Assembly: GCA_946539945.1 (NCBI GenBank)
Contig: CAMNHX010000112.1
Span: forward strand, 1 to 5,974
Length of the DNA stretch: 5,974 nucleotides
Direction of reading: 5' to 3'
Source of the DNA: an uncultured Desulfobulbus sp.
GTDB taxonomy: Bacteria; Desulfobacterota; Desulfobulbia; Desulfobulbales; Desulfobulbaceae
The translations under genes were made by a program, and so were the position numbers. Position 1 is the stretch's first letter, and the number at the start of each line of letters is the position of its first letter. Below, piece by piece: positions 1 through 5,622 of this stretch. Below the pieces are notes generated by a model. It saw nothing but the letters and a program-made list of their open reading frames with translations, searched no databases and was not told the origin of the DNA.

Positions 1-244
1 TTTCCTTGGGGTCGGTCGGCAGTTTGAAGGTGACCGGCGGCAAGGTGTCGTAAACCGGTTCCTTCGCCTTCGGGTCGAACTTCGGACTCTTCGGGTCCAT
101 GGCGCTGTCATGCACCACGGTGACCTGCTTGGCGTCCTTGTCGTAGTCCACGACCCGGCCCTGTTCCACTTCGCCCAGCGAGCAGCCCGTGAGGCCCAAG
201 GCGAGTCCGGCGGCGGCAATCAGCAGTGCGGATTTTATGTTCAT
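1..244 (-). CDS. Outer-membrane-type lipoprotein, 3' end cut by window edge (possibly DUF4881 family)
   Basis: The gene reads leftward from the ATG at 244-242 and is still open at base 1, so only the first 81 residues are visible. A clear lipoprotein signal peptide is present: K4, a hydrophobic stretch at residues 6-18, and the lipobox L-T-G-C with the acylated cysteine at residue 21. Serine follows the cysteine rather than aspartate, which by the usual sorting rule favours the outer membrane. The mature part begins GEVEQGRVVDYDKDAKQVTVV and is rich in Lys, Asp and Pro. It resembles a lipoprotein family I associate with Desulfovibrio (DUF4881), but that is from memory. A strong Shine-Dalgarno (AAGGAG, complement of 252-257) sets the start. 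It lies 36 bases after the TSUP gene and is the third gene of the same operon. A role as periplasmic partner of the transporter is inferred from position only. Confidence 0.85.
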   Translation of the reverse strand, partial: MNIKSALLIAAAGLALGLTGCSLGEVEQGRVVDYDKDAKQVTVVHDSAMDPKSPKFDPKAKEPVYDTLPPVTFKLPTDPKE

Positions 245-280
245 GGATATCTCCTTGTGCATTGTCATGGTCATGGGGGA

Positions 281-1357
281 TTACTGCTGCGGCGGTTGCT
301 GCTTGGCCTTCTTCATGGCCAGCTCCATCTTGGCGCCCTGGACCATGCGCACGAAGATGTAGAGCGACATCAGGGTAACCAGGGTGAGCACCAGGGCAGA
401 GGCGCACCCGTTCAGGAAGTCCTTCATCCAGCCGGGCATGGCCTCGAACTGGACCAGCTTCATGAGGATGGACACGGCGCAGCCCACGACCGCGCAGCCG
501 AAGGCTTTACGGATGCCGACGCCCTTGATGTACTTGGTGGCCACAGCGCCAACCTGTGCGCCGACCGCAGCGCCGATCAGCATGATCATGGCGGCGACCA
601 GCTCGGTGCGGCCCTTCATGGTGTAGGTGGCCGCGCCGTAGAGACCGGAGATGGCGACCTCGAAGAGGTCCGTGCCGACCGCGACGTGCGTCGGGCAGCC
701 CACCAGGTAGATGAGGGCGGGCATACGGATGAGACCGCCGCCGATACCCAGGATGCCGGCCAGTGCGCCGGTGGCGAAGCTCACCAGGATGGGTACCCAA
801 GCGGAGCAGGTGATGCCCGCAGCCTTGAAGTGGATCATGGGCGGGATCTTCATCTTGTGCAGGGTCTTGTGCCACTCGATGCCAGCGGCATCGGCATCCA
901 GCTGCTTGCCTTCCTTGGCGGCAGCTTCCTCCTTGGCCTTGCGCTTCTTGATGTCGGCGAAGACCGTCCAGGCGATGAAGGTGAGGAGGGCCACATAGAG
1001 CCAGCGCACCACGACGTCAACGTAGCCCAGACCTTCCAGGAGCATGATGAGGCGGGCGCCCACCTCGAAGCCCAGGATGGTGCCGACCAGCATGATAATG
1101 CCCAGGGTGTAGTCCACGTTGCCGAACTTGCCGTGCCGCATGGTGGAGATGAGCGACTTGCCGGCCATGTGGGTGATGTCAGTGCCGATGGCGAAGGCCA
1201 TGGGGAAGCCCAGCAGGTTGAGGGCCGGGGTGACCATCCAGGCGCCGCCCATGCCGAAGAAACCACCAATGATGCCGACGCCCACGCCGAGGATGATCAG
1301 GCCCGGCCAGAAGATGGAAACGCCGGAAATGGGCATGAGAGTGTATAACCAGTCCAT
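281..1357 (-). CDS. TSUP family membrane permease (sulfite exporter TauE/SafE-like)
   Basis: This encodes a 358-residue inner-membrane protein of the TSUP (TauE/SafE, formerly DUF81) family, whose members move sulfite, sulfonate-derived sulfur species or other small organic anions. The family's two-fold internal repeat is visible. The first half has a glycine-rich GFFGMGGAWMVTP at 32-44 followed by FAIGTD at 55-60. The second half has GILGIGGGLIRMP at 201-213 followed by VAVGTD at 225-230. A charged, helix-prone loop at about residues 137-175, rich in Lys, Glu and Ala, separates the halves and is longer than in small TSUP proteins. The C-terminus is a polar tail ending in KQQPPQQ. The ATG at 1357-1355 follows an AAGGAG Shine-Dalgarno at good spacing. 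It lies 39 bases downstream of the small membrane protein gene and 36 upstream of the lipoprotein gene, so the three are very likely co-transcribed. The substrate cannot be told from sequence. Confidence 0.95.
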   Translation of the reverse strand: MDWLYTLMPISGVSIFWPGLIILGVGVGIIGGFFGMGGAWMVTPALNLLGFPMAFAIGTDITHMAGKSLISTMRHGKFGNVDYTLGIIMLVGTILGFEVGARLIMLLEGLGYVDVVVRWLYVALLTFIAWTVFADIKKRKAKEEAAAKEGKQLDADAAGIEWHKTLHKMKIPPMIHFKAAGITCSAWVPILVSFATGALAGILGIGGGLIRMPALIYLVGCPTHVAVGTDLFEVAISGLYGAATYTMKGRTELVAAMIMLIGAAVGAQVGAVATKYIKGVGIRKAFGCAVVGCAVSILMKLVQFEAMPGWMKDFLNGCASALVLTLVTLMSLYIFVRMVQGAKMELAMKKAKQQPPQQ

Positions 1358-1396
1358 GTACGACTCCTTGTCAGAGGAAATGGGGCGGGTGGAAGA

Positions 1397-1696
1397 TCAG
1401 TGTTCCGCCAGTTCGCGGTGCTTCAGGTCGATGCCGATCCAGCTCATCACGCAGTCGGCCAGAATGCCCAGAATACAACCGGTGACTGGCACGATGATGA
1501 TGGTGAGGATCGTGAACAGCAGGTGGCTCTCGTTGTAGAGATTGGCCCACCAAGCCATCAGGCCGGACAGCTTGCGGGTGTCGGCCACGATGACGATCTG
1601 CTTGGCGCCCCCGCCGCCGGCGGCCAGGGCCATGCTCGGGGCGAACAGGACGAATGTCGCCAGTGCCCACCAGATTCGAGACAAGCGTTTCTTCAT
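1397..1696 (-). CDS. Small exported/membrane protein (resembles the DVU0150 family), first gene of the exporter operon
   Basis: This encodes 99 residues. Residues 1-25 form a Sec-type signal peptide (KKR at the N-terminus, hydrophobic core, ALA before a likely cleavage after residue 25), followed by a glycine run at 27-30. A short periplasmic segment (about 31-57, including ADTRKLSGLMAWWANLYNES) precedes a membrane helix at about 58-82, and the tail is charged (KHRELAEH). I recall an RefSeq family named after D. vulgaris DVU0150 with this size and neighbourhood; the match is from memory. Start: ATG at 1696-1694 with a GAGGAG Shine-Dalgarno just upstream. A longer reading from 1795 lacks comparable support and would bury the signal peptide. 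It is the gene nearest the sigma-54 promoter. Its constant pairing with the permease suggests an accessory subunit, which is inference. Confidence 0.85.
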   Translation of the reverse strand: MKKRLSRIWWALATFVLFAPSMALAAGGGGAKQIVIVADTRKLSGLMAWWANLYNESHLLFTILTIIIVPVTGCILGILADCVMSWIGIDLKHRELAEH

Positions 1697-1834
1697 TGCG
1701 TTCTCCTCTTCGGTTGAAGGGTTTATGGCCCGCAAAGGCGGACCGGGCTGGAATGCGGGACCGGTGCGCTTCCGGTGTTCCGCTGGAACTGCCATGCGAC
1801 GTCGTTGACGGGTTACTGACCTTTCCTTACCTTA
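1697..1834 (-). other. 5' leader of the exporter operon
   Basis: About 128 bases separate the expected start of transcription (near 1824) from the first ATG at 1696. No convincing ORF is present. Weak secondary structure is possible: a 5-bp inverted repeat (1760-1764 with 1772-1776) and, nearer the Shine-Dalgarno, a GC-rich stem around 1728-1748. I see no riboswitch consensus that I recognise and no intrinsic terminator with a U-tract. Confidence 0.4.
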
Positions 1835-1850
1835 AGCACAGACTGTGCCA
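1835..1850 (-). promoter_or_regulatory. Sigma-54 (RpoN) -24/-12 promoter of the exporter operon
   Basis: Read on the minus strand the site is TGGCACAGTCTGTGCT. Against the sigma-54 consensus TGGCACG-N4-TTGCW it has the invariant GG at -24 and GC at -12 with exactly the required spacing, a full TGGCAC block, and mismatches only at the seventh position and at the first T of TTGC. Transcription would begin near 1824 and run into the 99-residue protein gene. A sigma-54 activator gene lies divergently next door, which strengthens the call. The same bases contain a perfect odd palindrome, GCACAG-A-CTGTGC (1836-1848), probably a by-product of the two elements. Confidence 0.8.
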
Positions 1851-1866
1851 TTGCGCGATACCCTGC
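1851..1866 (+). promoter_or_regulatory. Half-site copy of the upstream operator, abutting the -24 element
   Basis: TTGCGCGATACCCTGC here matches TTGCGCGATAGCCCGC at 2018-2033 at 14 of 16 positions, including the first ten without a break. It covers about -27 to -42 relative to the predicted sigma-54 transcription start. A second activator contact, or a brake on the promoter at high regulator levels, would fit; both are inferences. Confidence 0.5.
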
Positions 1867-1920
1867 GGTTCTGCACAAAAAATCCCCCGGAAAAGAGACC
1901 GTGAACAGGGCGTTTTTCTG

Positions 1921-1947
1921 TTGTTTTTTGCGTTTATAAGATATTAT
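1921..1947 (+). promoter_or_regulatory. Possible sigma-70 type promoter for the activator gene
   Basis: An AT-rich stretch contains TTGTTT (1921-1926) and TATTAT (1942-1947) with a short 15-base spacer; TATAAG at 1935-1940 is an alternative -10. It is the only promoter-like sequence I see between the operon promoter and the activator start. The spacing is suboptimal, so this is a weak call. The AT-richness between operator and sigma-54 promoter could equally serve DNA bending. Confidence 0.3.
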
Positions 1948-1994
1948 CAGAGGAGTCAGGTAAATCGAAGACCCTTTCTTCTAGATGGCTTCCT

Positions 1995-2031
1995 GGGCTA
2001 TCGCGCAAGCAGAAACCTTGCGCGATAGCCC
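1995..2031. promoter_or_regulatory. Perfect 15-bp inverted repeat: likely upstream activator site (UAS) for the sigma-54 regulator
   Basis: The left arm GGGCTATCGCGCAAG (1995-2009) and right arm CTTGCGCGATAGCCC (2017-2031) are perfect reverse complements around a 7-base centre. The centre sits about 190 bp upstream of the predicted sigma-54 transcription start, a normal distance for a UAS. No U-tract follows on either strand, so it is not an intrinsic terminator. It ends 14 bases before the activator's start codon, so bound protein could also hinder the activator's transcription. The binding protein is assigned by position, not shown. Confidence 0.65.
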
Positions 2032-2045
2032 GCACTTCTTGCGGA

Positions 2046-4556
2046 ATGACAGCAACCATGCGTTTTTTCGTTCCCTTTCCCATTGGCACTATCCTGTCTG
2101 CGGACAGCACGCTGGGCCGCTGGACCATCGGCAAATTCCTGGTCCTGGCAGGCACAGGGTTCATGCTGGGCATTCTGGGCTTATCCTTTCTGGTGATCTA
2201 TCAGGCAATGTCCTCCTGCTTGGGCGGAGCCTTTGCGCGCAACGCGCAACTACGCACCTTTGCGCAGGCTGATACCGTCACGCGCCTTCTGGATGACGCA
2301 GTACTGGAGCTGGAATACCTGTCCTGCGGCCCCTTGACCGCTGAACGGATGTTGGCCCACCTCAACGCCAAGGCAGCGGCAGAGCGCAAACGCTATGCAG
2401 AAGTCTCCTTTCAGGGCACAGCCAATGATCAGTACTTCATTCTGGTGAACAACGGGGATGCCTTTGTTACCTTGCCCCCCGGGCAGGTACACGGCAGCAG
2501 CGGCAGTATTCTGGCGGCTATGGGCAGTGGCGATCCCAAGGCACAGGGGATCCGGGCAGGGGAGCCGGTGGAGGCTGCCTATGTGGGCCTGCCCGCAGAA
2601 GAAGGGGGGAGGAATGTGGCCATGCACGTCATCCGCCTGACCATGCCCGTGTTCCAGAAAGGGGAGTATGAGGGACAACTGGTTCTGTCAGTCAACCTTT
2701 TGGGCATCCGCAATCTCCTCTCCCTCTACGCCTCTGAACGCTCTCCGCTCCATCTGGACCCGCAGAGCCAGGGGGTGAAGCAGAGCTTTGTCTTTGATCT
2801 CTCCGGCTGGCTTCTCTTTGAGTCGGAAAGTCCAGAGGGCGATCCGGACCCGGACAGGCCCCTTGCTGTGGACAACCTGCGCGTGGGACTCAAGGGCGAT
2901 GTGGGGCGTCCCGGCTTTCAGGAAGCCTTTCGTCCGGCCTCTGAATACCATCAATACTGGACTGTAGTAGCGCAGGTTCAGGCCGGGCAGGCCGGGCAAA
3001 TGCAGACTTCCGCGATTTTTGGCAAGCCTGCTTCAGGGAGCGCGGCGCTCTTCTTCAGTTATGCGCCCATCGTCTTTCACGGCAAGGGTGCGGACAACCA
3101 GATCGTGGCTGGCATCGGCTGCTTTGACGGCAGTTCCATGCTGAACGCGGTGCGGGAGCGGATCGCCCGGATACTGTACGCCATCCTGCTGGTGAGCTTT
3201 GTGCTGCTGGTCTTGGTGATGCGCTTTCTGGGGCAGCGCATCAGTTTTGCCTTGGAGAGAATGGCTCAAGAGATAGACAAACGACTGCACGCTGACAACA
3301 GTTCGCCCTTTGGCTTTTATTCGCCCTATGCAGAGCTGAACAGTTTCCAACAGTCCATCAACATTCTTCTGGTACAGCTGCAAACAGCCCGTCGGGAGCT
3401 TCGTCGCCGTGACCTGACTGACGCAAACGAACTCATGCGCCAGAAGGTCAACCTGGACCGGCTCATCGAGGAAAGTCCCGAATTGAATCAGGAGATGGCT
3501 GTTCAGCCCCTGCACGGCATTGTAGGCGCAGGACCGGCCATTGCCGGGGTGCGACGGCAGATTCACAAGGCGGCAGGAGTGCTGGCAGACGTACTCATCA
3601 TCGGCGAGACCGGCACAGGCAAGGAGCTGACCGCAGGTGCGGTCCACGCCTTGAGTTACCGGGCCAAGGGACCTTTTATCTCCATCAGTTGCGGCGCTCT
3701 GGACGAGAACCTCCTCATGGATGCGCTCTTTGGGCATGTGCAGGGCGCTTTTTCCGAGGCGCACAGTGAGCGCAAGGGGGCCTTTCTCGCGGCATCCGGC
3801 GGCACGCTGCTTCTGGACGAGATCGGCAATGCCTCGCCCAAGGTGCAGCAGGCCCTTTTGCGAGCGCTGTCCGTGCGCCGCATTGTGCCTTTGGGTTCGG
3901 ATCAGGAAATTGCCTTTGACGCCCGCATCATTGCAGCCACCAACAGGGACCTGCTTCAGGCTGCGGCAAGCAGCGAGCAGGGCTTCCGAGATGACCTCTA
4001 CTACCGGCTGGCCGTGCTGACCATCAACACCCCGCCGCTCCGCAACCGCAAGGAAGACCTGCCTGTTTTGATCCGGCACTTTCTGACCCTGAACTGCCAG
4101 CAAAAGCAACGCCCCTTGGTGGAGGTCAGCCGGGGCGCTCTGGACAAGATGCTGGCCTACGACTGGCCCGGCAACGTGCGGGAACTGGAGCACTGCCTGA
4201 TCCGTTCCCTGGCCTTTGTGGAAGGGGACCTGCTTTTGGCTGAACACATCCTGTTCAACGAGGCAGTGGCGGAAAGCCCGGTTTCCCCGGTCCGGCACGA
4301 TGCGTCTGCTTCTGATCCGGCACAACCGGGCGCTGACCTTGAATCCGAACTGAACGAGCGCCAGCAGGCGGTCTGGCCGCTTCTGGTACAGCAGGGCAGC
4401 ATCAGCCGCAGCGAATACCAGAAGGCACTGGGTGACCGCATTTCCGTGCGCACTGCCCAGTATGACCTCTCTGATCTGGTGGAGCGTGGCTTGGTGGTCA
4501 AGTCGGGTCGGGGGCCGTCCTGCCGCTATGTGGTGAAGGAGAGGGCTTCCTCCTGA
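2046..4556 (+). CDS. Membrane-anchored sigma-54-dependent transcriptional activator with periplasmic Cache-like sensor and winged-helix C-terminus
   Basis: This encodes 836 residues. One membrane helix lies at about 29-53 and a second at about 374-396. They enclose roughly 320 residues that look like a double-Cache sensor; segments such as MPVFQKGEYEGQLVLSVNLLG (200-220) and SFVFDLSGWLLFES (247-260) are typical. A degenerate HAMP-like segment and coiled coil follow (about 393-480). The AAA+ domain spans about 488-740: Walker A GETGTGKE (520-527), loop-1 motif GAFSEA (567-572, usually GAFTGA), Walker B LLLDEIG (588-594), ATNRDL (631-636), arginines R648 and R654 in RDDLYYRL, and sensor II GNVREL (709-714). 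A linker (about 741-765) leads to a C-terminal domain (about 768-830) with SRSEYQKALG...SVRTAQYDLSDLVERGLVVKSGRG. That pattern is a winged helix like those attached to Fic proteins, not the Fis helix usual in this family. The gene is divergent from the exporter operon. The start is uncertain: ATG 2046 has no good Shine-Dalgarno, and ATG 2058 is an alternative. Confidence 0.95.
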   Translation: MTATMRFFVPFPIGTILSADSTLGRWTIGKFLVLAGTGFMLGILGLSFLVIYQAMSSCLGGAFARNAQLRTFAQADTVTRLLDDAVLELEYLSCGPLTAERMLAHLNAKAAAERKRYAEVSFQGTANDQYFILVNNGDAFVTLPPGQVHGSSGSILAAMGSGDPKAQGIRAGEPVEAAYVGLPAEEGGRNVAMHVIRLTMPVFQKGEYEGQLVLSVNLLGIRNLLSLYASERSPLHLDPQSQGVKQSFVFDLSGWLLFESESPEGDPDPDRPLAVDNLRVGLKGDVGRPGFQEAFRPASEYHQYWTVVAQVQAGQAGQMQTSAIFGKPASGSAALFFSYAPIVFHGKGADNQIVAGIGCFDGSSMLNAVRERIARILYAILLVSFVLLVLVMRFLGQRISFALERMAQEIDKRLHADNSSPFGFYSPYAELNSFQQSINILLVQLQTARRELRRRDLTDANELMRQKVNLDRLIEESPELNQEMAVQPLHGIVGAGPAIAGVRRQIHKAAGVLADVLIIGETGTGKELTAGAVHALSYRAKGPFISISCGALDENLLMDALFGHVQGAFSEAHSERKGAFLAASGGTLLLDEIGNASPKVQQALLRALSVRRIVPLGSDQEIAFDARIIAATNRDLLQAAASSEQGFRDDLYYRLAVLTINTPPLRNRKEDLPVLIRHFLTLNCQQKQRPLVEVSRGALDKMLAYDWPGNVRELEHCLIRSLAFVEGDLLLAEHILFNEAVAESPVSPVRHDASASDPAQPGADLESELNERQQAVWPLLVQQGSISRSEYQKALGDRISVRTAQYDLSDLVERGLVVKSGRGPSCRYVVKERASS

Positions 4557-4572
4557 CATGAGTTGACCTCCT

Positions 4573-4614
4573 CCCGCTTGAATCAAGCGACTGAATGCGG
4601 AAGCGGGTCGGGAG
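4573..4614 (+). other. Intergenic stem-loops with mutually exclusive pairings
   Basis: A perfect small hairpin, CGCTTG-AAT-CAAGCG (4575-4589), competes with a longer-range helix, CCCGCTT (4573-4579) with AAGCGGG (4601-4607). CTCCCG (4571-4576) can also pair with CGGGAG (4609-4614). No U-tract follows, so it is not a standard terminator. It lies in the 88-base gap between the activator gene and the next gene and may only be incidental structure. Confidence 0.3.
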
Positions 4615-4633
4615 TGAAGAAGACAACAAATAT

Positions 4634-4639
4634 GGAGGA
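4634..4639 (+). promoter_or_regulatory. Shine-Dalgarno fixing a TTG start
   Basis: GGAGGA lies five bases before the TTG at 4645. It is the reason for preferring that unusual start codon; the nearby ATG at 4632 overlaps the motif and is in another frame. Confidence 0.75.
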
Positions 4640-4644
4640 AACTC

Positions 4645-5622
4645 TTGGAAAGCGTGATTGCCGCCATTCTCATCTGCCTTCTTCTCTTTTGTCTTACGTT
4701 CTCGCCTGTTCTCGTTCTCCTCGCGCTGTATTTGCCGCTCTTTTATGTTGGCAGGCTGGTTTGGCGCTGTACGCGCCAGAGATGGGCTGTGGTGCTTTTC
4801 CTGCTTTTGATGCCGCTGGCGCTGATAGTGGTGCCGTTCTGGCATGTCCTCCTGCAATCAGCGATCTTCGCCTTCAAGCAGGATGAACGTCTGGCGGATA
4901 GCAAGATCACCGATCATGTCCATGATCGTCCATGGAACACCGATTTTCCTGAATCCGTCTTTTTGGAGGACTACCAGTTCTCTCACACGAACAGGCTGGA
5001 AAGGTATCTGGATGGTTCGCATCTCAAGATGCTGGCGATGAAAGGCAAGGAAGACAAAATCTATCTTTACCGCGCTGAAGGCGATCCGTTTGCCGAGGCG
5101 CGTCGTTGCGTGGAGGAAGTAGAGGAAAAATGGGAATCCGTGGATTTTCGTGCGAGGGGTGCGGCGCTTTCCCCAGCCGAAAAGAACGCCGAAGACGCCG
5201 CCGCCCTGAAGGCGCACCGGCAACAGATGGAGAAGAAATGGGAGGCAGACTGGAAAGCCTGCGTCGACCTGTGCGCGGCGGCGGGCCAGCGGTTGAGGGA
5301 GAGCGCTCAAGTTTTTGACGATGCAGCCAAGTTGCCACCCATGCGCTACACCGTGCAGACGAGGCATGAGGGTTGCGACTCCCTTCTGTCGCTGTACCGA
5401 ACCAGCCAGATGGATATTGTATATCCAAACGGCGAACAGGCTGCTTTCGCACGCTCATACGAGGGTTGCCTCAGTTGGTGGCAAAAGATGGTCCGCGGCG
5501 AATGGTATATCCCAACAAAACCGCTCGAGGGCCCGGGCGTGCATGACAAGGAAGCATTCCGCGACCAGGTGCTCTTCCCCTACGCCAAGCCCTGGCCCCG
5601 GGAACTGAACCGTTACCGCTGA
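4645..5622 (+). CDS. Unrecognised two-helix membrane protein with C-terminal, probably periplasmic, domain
   Basis: This encodes 325 residues and I do not recognise the family. The TTG start is supported by a strong Shine-Dalgarno, and the protein then begins directly with a hydrophobic segment (about 3-33). A second membrane helix lies at about 47-72. The loop between them carries R37, R41, R44 and R46, so by the positive-inside rule it is cytoplasmic and both termini face the periplasm. The remaining 250 residues are soluble. They include a charged, Ala/Glu/Lys-rich, helix-prone stretch (about 140-225) and five cysteines (155, 206, 210, 244, 275) that could form disulfides if the domain is periplasmic. 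The C-terminal part is rich in Trp, Tyr and Pro. It follows the activator gene on the same strand after 88 bases, so read-through is possible, but a shared function is not shown. Confidence 0.85.
   Translation: MESVIAAILICLLLFCLTFSPVLVLLALYLPLFYVGRLVWRCTRQRWAVVLFLLLMPLALIVVPFWHVLLQSAIFAFKQDERLADSKITDHVHDRPWNTDFPESVFLEDYQFSHTNRLERYLDGSHLKMLAMKGKEDKIYLYRAEGDPFAEARRCVEEVEEKWESVDFRARGAALSPAEKNAEDAAALKAHRQQMEKKWEADWKACVDLCAAAGQRLRESAQVFDDAAKLPPMRYTVQTRHEGCDSLLSLYRTSQMDIVYPNGEQAAFARSYEGCLSWWQKMVRGEWYIPTKPLEGPGVHDKEAFRDQVLFPYAKPWPRELNRYR

Noticed and set aside
110..1348. 412-codon plus-strand open frame opposite the TSUP permease
   Set aside because: The product is a His/Gly/Asp/Ala-rich string with no domain; the minus strand encodes a clear TSUP protein with internal repeats and a good ribosome-binding site.
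1397..1795. 132-residue version of the small membrane protein starting further upstream
   Set aside because: It would place about 33 residues before a good Sec signal peptide; the internal ATG at 1696 has the GAGGAG ribosome-binding site.
1995..2031. Inverted repeat as an intrinsic terminator
   Set aside because: No T-tract on either strand and no gene ends nearby; its position and the third copy at 1851-1866 favour a protein-binding site.
2085..2105. TTGGCAC on the plus strand near the activator start, resembling a sigma-54 -24 element
   Set aside because: No GC at the required -12 spacing, and it lies inside the activator coding sequence.
3033..4673. 546-codon open frame on the minus strand antisense to the activator gene
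   Set aside because: It lies almost wholly opposite a gene with unmistakable AAA+ motifs, has no Shine-Dalgarno I can see and no recognisable domain; it is a shadow of GC-rich codon use.
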